This document shows, piece by piece, positions 1 through 8,746 of a DNA stretch of 64,000 bases; positions within the stretch are counted from its first letter, which is position 1, and every line of letters starts with the position of its first letter. The stretch spans positions 62,001-126,000 of the forward strand of contig CAAGBC010000060.1 in NCBI GenBank assembly GCA_900767955.1, read 5' to 3'. A program made the translations under genes and the position numbers. Origin of the DNA: Spirochaetia bacterium (GTDB lineage Bacteria; Spirochaetota; Spirochaetia; Treponematales; Treponemataceae). Below the pieces are notes generated by a model that saw only the letters and a program-made list of their open reading frames with translations, was not told the origin of the DNA and made no database searches.

Positions 1-70
1 TTTTATTATTTTTACCATCTTTATTGTATTTATCTTGTCTTTTTATCTTGAGCAAGTTAAAATATTAATT

Positions 71-487
71 ATGAAAAAATTTATAAAAATAATAGTTATT
101 CCTTTTATTTCATTTGTTTGTATTTCTTGTGCTTCTGTTCCAGAAATTCCTGCAGATGCTAGTTCAACACAGTTAATTCAGTTAGGGCAAGATGCACTTT
201 CTGTTTCAAATTATAAAGCCGCAGAAACTTACTATAAAACTGTAATTCAAAGATACGGAATGGATACTGCTACCTATATAGAAGCAAGCTATGAATTGGG
301 TCATATGTATCTCAAACAAAAGAAATATGAAAGTGCTTATATAAGATTTAAAGAAATATTAGATATTTTCCAAAATGCAGAACCAGGAAGTATTCCTTCT
401 GCATATAAAAAACTTGCTTCCATGGGAATGAATAGAATCCCAGAAAAATATTTACCACAACAGGAAGCAACACCAATTAATAATTAA
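71..487 (+). CDS. TPR-like lipoprotein
   Basis: A 138-residue exported protein. The N-terminus (MKKFIKII, then a hydrophobic stretch ending FVCISC) looks like a spirochaetal lipoprotein signal with Cys20 as the likely lipidated residue. The rest is helical, with alternating Ala, Tyr and Leu typical of tetratricopeptide repeats (about residues 35-125), so it probably serves as a protein-protein interaction module in the periplasm or on a membrane surface. I chose the ATG at 71 because it begins the signal peptide; a TTG at 35 would add an unsuitable N-terminus. No close functional family is recognised. A hydrophobic open frame running into the window ends at 66-68 just upstream and could be the tail of a preceding membrane protein. 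Confidence 0.75.
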   Translation: MKKFIKIIVIPFISFVCISCASVPEIPADASSTQLIQLGQDALSVSNYKAAETYYKTVIQRYGMDTATYIEASYELGHMYLKQKKYESAYIRFKEILDIFQNAEPGSIPSAYKKLASMGMNRIPEKYLPQQEATPINN

Positions 488-498
488 TTATCTATTAG

Positions 499-1689
499 TT
501 ATCTACCCCTGCGTGATTTTTCATCAGGGGTTATTATTGCATTAATTGTAACAGCTTCTTTTTTTGCTAATTCCGTAACAACTTCTTTTGAACATTTTCC
601 TAATCCTCGAGGTGCAGGATGAGGTTCTGCATCGCCAATTAGGATAATTTTTTTCTGCGCAGTTTTATCCCAATCATAAAATTTTATTCCTGCGTACAAG
701 CCTTCATAAACAGCTTCGGGAATATCTCCGCCTTCTGTTCCTTTTATAGAAAAACTATTTAAATTGCGAGTAAAACTGTTCAAATCGGAAGTAAATTTAA
801 AATACCTAACAGGCAAACCATTATATTTATAATTATCGCCATAATCTCTGTACAACAGCAAACCTAATCTAACAGAACCAAATTCTTTTAATCCTTCTGT
901 TAATTCAGGAATCCATTCATTTCGTAATTTTTCAATATCATCTTTCATACTTCCTGTTGCATCAATAACAAATACAACATCAGCTTTTTCTTTTGGATTA
1001 ATTTGCATTAAGGAATTCATTATGTCAGAAATAATTGTTTCTGGCCCTTTTGAATAAATCATAAAATCTGATATTTCATCAAATTTTTCACTTGCAACAG
1101 GATTATATTCATCTGTTAAAACTGAAGTTTCTTTTTTTCTTTCTACTTTTCCTAAATCAAACATAAATGAATTGTCGTAAAAATCGCCAGTATAATCTGC
1201 ATAAGGCTTTGCAAAAGTGCGAATATTCAAAAAAGTTCCTTTATTAATTACAACAGTTCCGTGTCTTGTCCAAGGATATCCATATTCAATCTCTTTTGGA
1301 ATATAAATATGAAAAGCCTGACCAAATCGTTCGTTTGGCTCAACTGTGGAGTCAATTAAACTATATTTTGAAAATTCAGAAGCAAGAGGCTTTCCATCAA
1401 GTAAACGAATTTCATCGCCATTTATTTTATTATATTCTTTTGCTCTATAGGCATAATTATCAGCTTTTCCAGAACTATCTTTTGTTGTTTCAATAAGCAT
1501 AATTGAATTAATTCCAGGCTTTTTTTTGATATACAAATGAAATCCTTGAAGATTAAAATTAGCATCTCTTTCTGGAATCATATATAAATCATTAAAACTA
1601 ATATGCAATTCACTTTTCAATGCTTCTTGCGAAAAAGCAAAGTTTAATAGAAAAAAATTAAAAAATAGCAAAAGAATTTTTTTTGTCAT
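499..1689 (-). CDS. exported von Willebrand factor A domain protein
   Basis: A 396-residue protein with a classical signal peptide (MTKKILLLFF to about residue 20, ending FAFSQ). The C-terminal third is a vWA fold: DATGSM near residue 243 is the MIDAS metal-binding start, followed by the TEGGDIPEA and IGDAEPHP segments expected of the second and third MIDAS loops. The N-terminal 220 residues are beta-rich and unrecognised. vWA proteins bind partners through a divalent metal; a periplasmic or surface adhesion/assembly role is inferred. GATAAT (1701-1696) lies 6 bp before the ATG and no Shine-Dalgarno is visible, so the transcript may be leaderless. The gene converges on the TPR lipoprotein gene to its left. 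Confidence 0.8.
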   Translation of the reverse strand: MTKKILLLFFNFFLLNFAFSQEALKSELHISFNDLYMIPERDANFNLQGFHLYIKKKPGINSIMLIETTKDSSGKADNYAYRAKEYNKINGDEIRLLDGKPLASEFSKYSLIDSTVEPNERFGQAFHIYIPKEIEYGYPWTRHGTVVINKGTFLNIRTFAKPYADYTGDFYDNSFMFDLGKVERKKETSVLTDEYNPVASEKFDEISDFMIYSKGPETIISDIMNSLMQINPKEKADVVFVIDATGSMKDDIEKLRNEWIPELTEGLKEFGSVRLGLLLYRDYGDNYKYNGLPVRYFKFTSDLNSFTRNLNSFSIKGTEGGDIPEAVYEGLYAGIKFYDWDKTAQKKIILIGDAEPHPAPRGLGKCSKEVVTELAKKEAVTINAIITPDEKSRRGR

Positions 1690-1803
1690 ATAAAAATTAT
1701 CGGCAACTTTTTAAAAAAAACATTTTAAACATTTCAAAAGATTTTTATTCCATAAGTATAATTAAAGTTTTTTATAAATATTTAATTTTTTAAGAAAACT
1801 TAA

Positions 1804-1832
1804 TTGAAAAATACAAACCTGTAATGTATAAT
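1804..1832 (+). promoter_or_regulatory. sigma70-type promoter for a leaderless transcript
   Basis: TTGAAA (1804-1809), a 17-bp spacer and TATAAT (1827-1832). Transcription should begin near 1839-1842, at or next to the ATG at 1842. This rules out the in-frame ATG at 1824, which lies upstream of the -10 box. Confidence 0.75.
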
Positions 1833-1841
1833 TTGTTTGTT

Positions 1842-2936
1842 ATGTCTGATTTTGAAAACCCAATAGATAATTCTTACATCCCCATTGACATCGGTCTTTT
1901 TTACGACAATGTACAAAGTTCCGAAAATCAACAAGATGCGGGAATTGCAATATTAACAAAAGAAGAAGAAACTCTATACAACGAACTTATTCAACTTGTA
2001 AAAGAACGAGCCCCAGAACGAGTTGTAATTTTAGAAACTAGAATGGCAGATTTAAAACGCCTTGCTTCTGCAATTGCACACTTCCCTTCCCTTTTAGAAA
2101 GACATGACCTTACTGGAGGAATTAGAACTCCTCAGTTGCTTATTGATTCAATGATTAAGCACCAAGAAAAAAACGACACAACACTACATTTGCCTTCAAA
2201 ATCAATTTTAGGAAAAGGCTTTATCGTTTCAAAAATTCACACATTTTCTTCTATGGCAAAAATTGCAGCTAGAATCGATGCTCCAAAGGAACTAACACAA
2301 GCATTGCAATCTGAAACAACAACCTTGATGTTTACATTAATGGCAGAAGATGTTTATTTAAATTTAATAAATGATGCTGAACAACCTATGGAATTCCGTA
2401 GAGAATGGGCAAGTTCCTTACTTTTGCTTTGGGAACACAGAAATGACCAAACAATTGAATCAGTTGCTCCCGTTTTGGAAAGCGTATGGACAGCCAGACG
2501 AAAACTTGCTCCTGCCTTTGGAACAATGATGGGAACTAGTGAATTACTTTTAATTTCTATCCAAATGGGCGAACAGTGGATTCAGTTTGTAAAACAGAGA
2601 CTTGGTGACAGTGGTGTTGCACAAGCAATGGAAGAGTTCCTTTTTGGAATTTCCTACGAACAAATATTACAATTGCGTTCAATATTAAGAACTAAAGGTA
2701 TTGCAGCTATAGACCGTGATGAAGTTTCAACATTCCTTGGTGAACATGTCAAAACAGACGCTGGGTTAGACTATCGTGACTTTTACTCTATGTACACAGT
2801 TCGAAGAGACAATGCCAGAGCTAGAAGCAGAATAAAAATCGATGGACCAAAAAAAACATTGGAAGACTACTTTATTCAGTTTGTAACCGAACAAAACAAG
2901 GAGAAACAAAATAATGACACCTTTGCAAAATCCTGA
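1842..2936 (+). CDS. conserved helical protein upstream of a regulator
   Basis: A 364-residue, mostly alpha-helical, soluble protein beginning MSDFENPIDN. No signal peptide, membrane span or catalytic motif is recognised. Start choice rests on the promoter: the -10 box ends 9 bp before this ATG, so an upstream ATG at 1824 would not be transcribed. The 3' end overlaps the XRE-cupin regulator gene by 23 bp, so the two are co-transcribed and translationally coupled, suggesting a shared regulatory task. Function unknown. Confidence 0.7.
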   Translation: MSDFENPIDNSYIPIDIGLFYDNVQSSENQQDAGIAILTKEEETLYNELIQLVKERAPERVVILETRMADLKRLASAIAHFPSLLERHDLTGGIRTPQLLIDSMIKHQEKNDTTLHLPSKSILGKGFIVSKIHTFSSMAKIAARIDAPKELTQALQSETTTLMFTLMAEDVYLNLINDAEQPMEFRREWASSLLLLWEHRNDQTIESVAPVLESVWTARRKLAPAFGTMMGTSELLLISIQMGEQWIQFVKQRLGDSGVAQAMEEFLFGISYEQILQLRSILRTKGIAAIDRDEVSTFLGEHVKTDAGLDYRDFYSMYTVRRDNARARSRIKIDGPKKTLEDYFIQFVTEQNKEKQNNDTFAKS

Positions 2937-3528
2937 TATTTCACCAAAAAAAAGAATACAAGTTCACTTTGGCGAAAAACTTAGAAAAGTCAGAGAACAT
3001 AAAGGCTATACATTAAAAACTGTTGCAAAAGCAGCAGGAGTTAGCGAAAGTCTTGTTTCCCAAATCGAACGAAATCATGTTTCTCCTGCAATCGATACTC
3101 TTTTAGCTCTTGCAGATGTTTTAGATATTAATCTTGAATTTTTATTCAATGAATACAGAAGAGAACGCCCTGTTCATATCATCAGAAAAGATGAACGACC
3201 AACTCTTGCAGAAGATGACTTAATCTATGAACAAATTGCAAAGCCTGATGAAACAGACAAAGCTAATTCCATAGAATCATATATAATAAAAATTCCAACA
3301 AATTCACATACTCACAGAGGTTCCTACGGTCACATCGGAAGAGAATTTGGAATAATTACAAAAGGAACTGCAAAATTAAAATACGAAAGTAATGAATATA
3401 TTCTAAACGAAGGTGATAGCGTTTCTTTTCCTGCAAGTTGCCCACATGTCCTAGAAAACATAGGCGACACAGACTTGGAAGCAATTTGGATAGTAACACC
3501 TCCTCAAAAATTTATTCACAATAGCTAG
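2914..3528 (+). CDS. XRE-family regulator with cupin sensor domain
   Basis: A 204-residue cytoplasmic transcription factor. Residues about 17-70 form a lambda-repressor-type helix-turn-helix (GYTLKTVAKAAGVSESLVSQ region). Residues about 125-200 are a cupin barrel with the H-T-H-R-G-S-Y-G-H pattern and a second C-P-H-V segment, the usual small-ligand sensor of this family. Family members often control amino-acid, polyamine or antibiotic-resistance genes; the target here is unknown. AGGAG lies 8 bp before the ATG, inside the upstream gene, which it overlaps by 23 bp. Confidence 0.85.
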   Translation: MTPLQNPDISPKKRIQVHFGEKLRKVREHKGYTLKTVAKAAGVSESLVSQIERNHVSPAIDTLLALADVLDINLEFLFNEYRRERPVHIIRKDERPTLAEDDLIYEQIAKPDETDKANSIESYIIKIPTNSHTHRGSYGHIGREFGIITKGTAKLKYESNEYILNEGDSVSFPASCPHVLENIGDTDLEAIWIVTPPQKFIHNS

Positions 3529-3537
3529 GAAATAATT

Positions 3538-4374
3538 ATTCAAAAGCAATCATTTTTTTTACACAAAATATTAATTTTCATAATTGTCATAGTTTTTAGT
3601 GCTTGTAAAACTACAGATTTTTCTGAACACGATTTAACTGATTATGATATATCGAATATTAGCCAGCACACTTGGATTAAAATTCAAGAAGGCATAGAAA
3701 AAATTGATTACAAGATTAACAAAACCAGATATTTTTCTGTGGTAAAAGTTGATTTAACAACACCAAATTTATCTATAAATATATTTCCCACTACAGATAA
3801 AAAAGATAAATGGTATCACCCTATTTCTGTAAAAAAATTCGCAAAAGAAACAAATTCCACAATCTCAATAAACACGACACCTTTTGCAAAACAAAATAAA
3901 TTTTTATTAAATTCAAAAGTCAAGCCAACAGGAATAATCATATCCAATAAGGAAGAAATTTTTCCACCGAATAAAAAATATTCTGCCTTAATCATTAACA
4001 AAATACAAAATGAATACACAGCCAAAATTATAACTTCCCAACAAAATCAATTTATAAAAAACGATGACTATGTAATTGGCGGATTTTGGCAAATTCTTCA
4101 AGATAAACAAATTATTCCTTTCAACAAAATTTTAGACAGAAGAAGTGCACTAGGAATTGACGATTCTAATACAACTTTATATTTCTTCATTGGAAATAAA
4201 TTTACTTATGAAGATTGTGCAAAAATCTTATTACAACTTGGTGCCACAAACGCAATAGAATTTGACGGAGGAAATTCTTCAGAATTACTAGTAAATGGTA
4301 AGTCATTACAAAAGAAATTCTACACAAGAAAAGTCGCCGCAATATTAGGAATTACAATTCCAACTCATAACTAA
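3538..4374 (+). CDS. phosphodiester glycosidase-like lipoprotein with apparent ATT start
   Basis: The C-terminal part (DRRSALGID, FFIGNKFTYEDCA, AIEFDGGNSSELLVNG) matches the NAGPA/DUF2233 phosphodiester glycosidase family, which removes sugar phosphodiester caps or acts on cell-wall glycans. Upstream of the first GTG (3739) the same frame stays open and encodes a lipoprotein signal (hydrophobic IFIIVIVFSAC, Cys near residue 24). No ATG, GTG, TTG or CTG occurs between the TAG that ends the previous gene (3526-3528) and that signal. AGGA at 3527-3530 lies 7 bp before ATT at 3538, so I take ATT as start; ATT 3535 or ATA 3532 are alternatives. About 278 residues. If not translated this way, the gene has lost its start. 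Confidence 0.65.
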   Translation: MQKQSFFLHKILIFIIVIVFSACKTTDFSEHDLTDYDISNISQHTWIKIQEGIEKIDYKINKTRYFSVVKVDLTTPNLSINIFPTTDKKDKWYHPISVKKFAKETNSTISINTTPFAKQNKFLLNSKVKPTGIIISNKEEIFPPNKKYSALIINKIQNEYTAKIITSQQNQFIKNDDYVIGGFWQILQDKQIIPFNKILDRRSALGIDDSNTTLYFFIGNKFTYEDCAKILLQLGATNAIEFDGGNSSELLVNGKSLQKKFYTRKVAAILGITIPTHN

Positions 4375-4414
4375 AAATTATTCAAACAATTCCAAATATA
4401 CATAACTTTCTTAA

Positions 4415-4443
4415 TTGACGAATACAACTTTATGGAATAGAAT
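4415..4443 (+). promoter_or_regulatory. sigma70-type promoter for leaderless pilZ-domain gene
   Basis: TTGACG (4415-4420), 17-bp spacer, TAGAAT (4438-4443). Only six bases separate the -10 box from the ATG at 4450, so the first transcribed base should be at or next to the start codon. Confidence 0.7.
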
Positions 4444-4449
4444 AAAATT

Positions 4450-5304
4450 ATGGGTTTGGCAATTGCTACTAATCAACAGATAAATAACTACTACGACTTA
4501 TATCGTGAAAATGAAATTGTTTTCACTAAAGATATTCTTCGCTCTTTAAGAGTAGATCCTCGTCAAATTTATGTAAAATGTGCAGGTGCGCAGTGGCCTT
4601 GCATTATTAATTCAACTTCATTTCAAATGGCAAAAATCATTATTGGAACATCAGGTGGAGCTTTTAGACAAATAACTCACAAAGATGCACCTCCTGTAAA
4701 CTTATGTTTTTGCTTTATTGAACAAGATAATAAACCTTTAAATTTCTTTGTATTGTGTCGTGTTACAAATGTTACTCCATATATGAATTCACAGGAATTG
4801 GCTATTGTTACATTGACATTTACACAGCGTCCGCCTGATGATTTAATTTACAAAATTGGTTCTTTGATTGATGCAAATGAAAGTTTTACTCGCCGAAGAG
4901 AAGAACGAATTACATTAAATGAAAATATTCAAAGACGCATAGGATTAGACAAAAAAGAATCTATCGTATATATTCAAAATGTTCCTCAGCGATGTATTCT
5001 TTGGGACATTTCTTTTTCTGGAGCTCAAGTCGTAATTACGGGGCAAGAGCAATTCTTAAAAGGAAAAGATGCAATAATTAGATTTGCATTTACAGACCCA
5101 CAAGAAATGATTGATGTAAAAGGAACAATTGTTGCTGTACGCGAAGTAGAAGGAAGAGCAGGAATTGTAACTGTTAGCTTAAAATTTGATGAAAATCAAG
5201 TTCCTCTTGCGTATAAATTAAGAATTAACGATTATCTCACATACAATCGCAAAAAATTCTTAGAAGCAACAACTCTTACTCCTTCAAAAGAAGTAAAAAA
5301 CTAA
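4450..5304 (+). CDS. PilZ-domain cyclic-di-GMP receptor
   Basis: A 284-residue soluble protein. The C-terminal half is a PilZ domain with both c-di-GMP binding signatures: the RxxxR element in TRRREERI (about residues 146-153) and the D-x-S-x-x-G element DISFSGAQ (about 187-194). The N-terminal 140 residues form a beta-rich domain resembling the YcgR/PlzA type of N-terminal module. Such proteins couple c-di-GMP to motility or envelope behaviour in spirochaetes. There is no ribosome-binding site; the promoter places the transcription start at the ATG. The TPR gene follows 21 bp downstream with its own Shine-Dalgarno, likely one operon. Confidence 0.85.
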   Translation: MGLAIATNQQINNYYDLYRENEIVFTKDILRSLRVDPRQIYVKCAGAQWPCIINSTSFQMAKIIIGTSGGAFRQITHKDAPPVNLCFCFIEQDNKPLNFFVLCRVTNVTPYMNSQELAIVTLTFTQRPPDDLIYKIGSLIDANESFTRRREERITLNENIQRRIGLDKKESIVYIQNVPQRCILWDISFSGAQVVITGQEQFLKGKDAIIRFAFTDPQEMIDVKGTIVAVREVEGRAGIVTVSLKFDENQVPLAYKLRINDYLTYNRKKFLEATTLTPSKEVKN

Positions 5305-5325
5305 AAAACATTTATAGGAAATTCT

Positions 5326-6471
5326 ATGAATCCAACAAATCCTCTTGAATCAGTGTATTTTATATCACTACCAGAAAATTTTGATTTAAATTCTGCAACA
5401 TTTCAAATTGATAAAACAATTCCTTTGCCTGTACAAAAAAAAGATACAGAAGAAACTTTAAAACTAGAAGATATAACACAAGAGCAAATTCTTGCTGGAA
5501 TTCTTACAATTCTTGCTTACGATAAACATAATAAAAATTTAGATTATTATCGTTCAATTATAAAACAAGTTCGTCCTGACATAAAAAAAGAAATGACAGA
5601 AGCTGCAATAATGAAAGCAAAAAATGAAGATTGGGATATTGCAGAAGAACTTTTTATGGTACTAAAAGGTCTTGATCCAGAAGATTCAATCACAACATTA
5701 AACACAGCTTTATTCTTTGACCAACGAGCAGAATCTTACAGACAAGCAGAATTAAACGAAGACGCAGATGCATACGACAACGACGCCCTTCTTCACTACA
5801 AGGAAGCAATGAATGCCGAACCTACAATTCCAGATGCTTTTTTTAATGCTGGATTTTTCTATTTGAAGCAACATTCCTTTAGAGAAGCAAAAGACTGTTT
5901 TGAAACTTACTTAGCATTGACTTGTGATTCAAATGATGAAGAATTAGGTGAAAACGGCATATACAAAAAAGAAAGAGCACAAGAAATATTAAATCATATT
6001 AACAACGATAATATGGATGATGAAGCTTTTAAGCGCGCATACAAACTTATATCATCAGGTCAAGAAGAAAAAGGCCTTGAAGAAATTAGAACATTCATCC
6101 AAAAAAATCCAAATGTATGGAACGCCTGGTTCCTATTAGGATGGGGCTTAAGAAGAATTGGTCGTTGGGCAGATGCAGAACAAGCTTTTAATCAATCTCT
6201 TAATTGCGGTGGCGAAAATAATTGCGATACTTACAACGAACTTGCAATTTGTCTTATGGAACAAGGAAAAACAAAAGAAGCTAAAAAATCTCTTCAAAAA
6301 GCGTTATCCATAAATCCTGAAAATGTAAAAATTATTTCTAATCTTGGATATTTATCATTAAAAGAAGGAAATATTGATGATGCAAGAAAATATTTTACAA
6401 TTGTATTGGAATATTCTCCAAACGACAAAATTGCATTATCAGAATTGGCAAAGTTAGAAACAGAAGAATAA
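5326..6471 (+). CDS. cytoplasmic TPR-repeat protein
   Basis: A 381-residue protein with no signal peptide. At least five tetratricopeptide repeats are visible: about residues 145-185 (DALLHYKEAMNAEP), 255-290, 290-325 (WADAEQAFNQSLNCG), 325-355 and 355-381. The N-terminal 100 residues are unrecognised. AGGAAA precedes the ATG. Its closeness to the PilZ gene (21 bp) suggests it could be a scaffold or effector for the c-di-GMP receptor, which is inference from position only. Confidence 0.8.
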   Translation: MNPTNPLESVYFISLPENFDLNSATFQIDKTIPLPVQKKDTEETLKLEDITQEQILAGILTILAYDKHNKNLDYYRSIIKQVRPDIKKEMTEAAIMKAKNEDWDIAEELFMVLKGLDPEDSITTLNTALFFDQRAESYRQAELNEDADAYDNDALLHYKEAMNAEPTIPDAFFNAGFFYLKQHSFREAKDCFETYLALTCDSNDEELGENGIYKKERAQEILNHINNDNMDDEAFKRAYKLISSGQEEKGLEEIRTFIQKNPNVWNAWFLLGWGLRRIGRWADAEQAFNQSLNCGGENNCDTYNELAICLMEQGKTKEAKKSLQKALSINPENVKIISNLGYLSLKEGNIDDARKYFTIVLEYSPNDKIALSELAKLETEE

Positions 6472-6473
6472 AA

Positions 6474-6914
6474 TTAGTCAAAAACGATTTTATCGCCTTT
6501 TTTTATTCCAACTTTATCAAACCAACCTTTAGGAACTTCTAGTGCGTAACGAACATAACCTGTACTTACGACACTAGAAAGACTAAATGGTTTCATATCA
6601 AATATATCTTTTATATAGCCATCACTTGTAATATAAGCAATAGAAAGTGCAGTTGGTGTATTTTTCATCCAAAAAGACAAAACTTGATCATAATCAAAAA
6701 CAAACAACATCCCTGTTCCATCAGGAATTTTTTTACGATTCATAAAACCGTATGTTCTAGATTCTTCAGTATCAGCAATTTCAGCAACAACAGAAACTAC
6801 AGATCCATCTTGCTTTTGAATTTTTATAGTTTTTTTATCTAAATTAGAACTAGAACATGATGAAAACATCAAAAACATAAAAATAACAGAAAAAAGTTTA
6901 ACATTTAAATTCAT
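6474..6914 (-). CDS. DUF192 lipoprotein
   Basis: A 146-residue protein with a lipoprotein signal (FMFLMFSSC, Cys20) followed by a DUF192 domain recognised by ESRTYGFMNRKKIPDGTGML, FWMKNTPTALSI and the terminal YALEVPKGW segments. The family is small, periplasmic and functionally uncharacterised in bacteria. Its ATG overlaps the stop of the upstream gene by one base (TAATG), so the two are translationally coupled. Confidence 0.85.
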   Translation of the reverse strand: MNLNVKLFSVIFMFLMFSSCSSSNLDKKTIKIQKQDGSVVSVVAEIADTEESRTYGFMNRKKIPDGTGMLFVFDYDQVLSFWMKNTPTALSIAYITSDGYIKDIFDMKPFSLSSVVSTGYVRYALEVPKGWFDKVGIKKGDKIVFD

Positions 6915-7450
6915 TATAGGCCTTCTAAAAACATTTCACGAGTTATTTCGGAACCAGACGGATTAACTAAAGATTTTTGTTGCAACTGATTAAAAATATT
7001 TTTATCGATATATTTTAATGTTAATGGTCGTTCCAAACTCATTGAATAATCATCATTTTCCCACAAAGTTTTATCAGGAGAAACAGAATTTGGTCTTCCA
7101 TATTTTTTGCAAAGTGCAGAAAAAATACTGTAATGATCCATTTTTTCTTTATTAATATTTATTGTGATAATGTAAAGTTCATCATTATAAAACTGGAACC
7201 AACAACGCTCCAAAAATGAAAATCCAAAACCAGATATAGCATCAGTTTCAATTAAAATTCTATTTTCACCAGGCAATAAAGAAACATCTCTGTCTCCGTT
7301 GTAGCCAAATTCAGAATTCTTTTTTAATTTATCTTTTACTTGATCTAAAGACATTCCTAATTCGACACCACCATAGCCTTTAGCAACAGATTGGGAAAAA
7401 ACACTAAATGCAATTAATAACAAACAAAAAAATGATATTTTTCTTTTCAT
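6914..7450 (-). CDS. exported protein of unknown function
   Basis: A 178-residue protein with a signal peptide (MKRKISFFCLLLIAFSVFSQ). The opening of the mature part (GGVELGMSLDQVKDKL) resembles the start of BamE/SmpA-like lipoproteins, but the rest is not recognised and there is no lipobox. AGGTG lies 6 bp before the ATG at 7450; a GTG at 7459 would destroy that ribosome-binding site. It lies 14 bp downstream of the CNB regulator and is coupled to the DUF192 gene, so the three probably form one leftward operon. Confidence 0.7.
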   Translation of the reverse strand: MKRKISFFCLLLIAFSVFSQSVAKGYGGVELGMSLDQVKDKLKKNSEFGYNGDRDVSLLPGENRILIETDAISGFGFSFLERCWFQFYNDELYIITININKEKMDHYSIFSALCKKYGRPNSVSPDKTLWENDDYSMSLERPLTLKYIDKNIFNQLQQKSLVNPSGSEITREMFLEGL

Positions 7451-7464
7451 AAAAAACACCTAGA

Positions 7465-8640
7465 TTATTCTGACTTTTGTTTTCTACAAAATGCTGACTG
7501 TTTTAATACTTCCAAACAATCAGGAACATATATTTTTCCATTAACGATTTTGATTCTTCCATTAGATTGGAATTCACTTGTAACTGTATATAAATGATGC
7601 TGAGGAATTACGCACATTGTAGCCAAATCCATAACAGAAATATCAGATTGATAAGGCCCCGAATATTTTCTGTTTTTTTCTAACTGCAAAGCTAACATAT
7701 CAATCATTTTATGCTGATAATCTCGTAAACAAGCATTATCAAGATGTCTATACATTGACCACAATCTTTCTGAAAGCATAGTTGTTAATCTTGAAATCAA
7801 CTGAGGCTGAGTTCCTACCATTTGATCAAAGTTTTGACGATTTACAACCATTAATCTACAATCTTCATGAGCTATTGCACTTGCAGAACGAGGTTTATTT
7901 TCAAGTAAAGCCATTTCACCAAACATATCACCACGCTTTAACATTGCTAATGTAACTTCATTTCCATCAACAACTTTAGAAATAGACACTACTCCATCTT
8001 GAATAATAAACATATCAGAACCACTTTGGCTCTCTGAAAAAATCATTGTATCTTTTTTGTAACTTCTGACCAACTCTGAATGAGCTGTAAAAGGCTGTGC
8101 AACAACAGAAGAACGAAGCATATTCAATCTTGAAGCAGCTTCAAAGGCTTTTATACCTTGAGGACATTCACGCAAATAAGAATTATAAGCATAAGCAGCA
8201 ATGTCAGTTCTTCTTACTCTGTCATAATATTCTGCAACATCAAAAATATGTTCAGGACTGTCTATTGAAATTGAATTTAATGCCAACTGAGTCAACTGTT
8301 CATTCATAGATCTAACTCTATGAGCAAATGTTCTAATTATTTTTAGTGCAACAGAAGTATTTTTTTCAATTAATTCAGAATATTGATCCTTACGAACAGA
8401 AATACAAGACACATCTGTTAATGCAACAACATTTTCTATTTGTGAATGACCAGACATACAAGGAATAACCCCTACAAAGTCCCCAGGACCTAAGGTTTTG
8501 GTAGAAATGTTATTAGGATCATTCATTTTAAAACATTTCACATTACCAGTCTTTATAATATAAAATTTATCACTGTCATTTTTTCCTTCAACAAGAATAT
8601 ATGAATCTTTTCTAAAATTTACAAATGACAACTGTAACAA
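7465..8640 (-). CDS. Crp-like regulator with two cyclic-nucleotide-binding domains
   Basis: A 391-residue cytoplasmic protein. Two cyclic-nucleotide-binding barrels are visible: residues about 10-105 (GNVKCFKM, GPGDFVGVIP) and 180-290 (DGVVSISKVVDG, RGDMFGEMALLENKPRSASA, the phosphate-binding cassette). The C-terminal 90 residues look like a Crp-type winged helix (DISVMDLATMCVIPQHHLYT). Start is TTG at 8640, supported by AAGGTGG seven bases upstream and a strong promoter. Two CNB domains plus a winged helix in one chain is unusual for Crp/Fnr regulators; a cognate ligand cannot be inferred. Confidence 0.8.
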   Translation of the reverse strand: MLQLSFVNFRKDSYILVEGKNDSDKFYIIKTGNVKCFKMNDPNNISTKTLGPGDFVGVIPCMSGHSQIENVVALTDVSCISVRKDQYSELIEKNTSVALKIIRTFAHRVRSMNEQLTQLALNSISIDSPEHIFDVAEYYDRVRRTDIAAYAYNSYLRECPQGIKAFEAASRLNMLRSSVVAQPFTAHSELVRSYKKDTMIFSESQSGSDMFIIQDGVVSISKVVDGNEVTLAMLKRGDMFGEMALLENKPRSASAIAHEDCRLMVVNRQNFDQMVGTQPQLISRLTTMLSERLWSMYRHLDNACLRDYQHKMIDMLALQLEKNRKYSGPYQSDISVMDLATMCVIPQHHLYTVTSEFQSNGRIKIVNGKIYVPDCLEVLKQSAFCRKQKSE

Positions 8641-8672
8641 TTTTAACCACCTTAGATTTTCACAACATTTAA

Positions 8673-8701
8673 AGTATAAATTTTGAACTTTTATTTGTCA
8701 A
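8673..8701 (-). promoter_or_regulatory. sigma70-type promoter of the double-CNB regulator operon
   Basis: Minus strand TTGACA (8701-8696, perfect), 17-bp spacer, TATACT (8678-8673). The leader is about 25 bases and carries AAGGTGG before the TTG start at 8640, in contrast to the leaderless neighbours. Confidence 0.75.
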
Positions 8702-8746
8702 TTAAAGATATCGACATATAAAAGGATATTAATAATATTAATACAG

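Noticed and set aside
3526..3540. TAG readthrough joining the cupin regulator to the glycosidase-like lipoprotein
   Set aside because: It would attach an internal signal peptide to a cytoplasmic DNA-binding protein; separate initiation is simpler.
8097..8309. Opposite-strand frame inside the CNB regulator gene, and similar frames within hsdR, fhs, ppaC and uvrB
   Set aside because: They lie wholly within well-supported genes, have biased composition, and no ribosome-binding sites.
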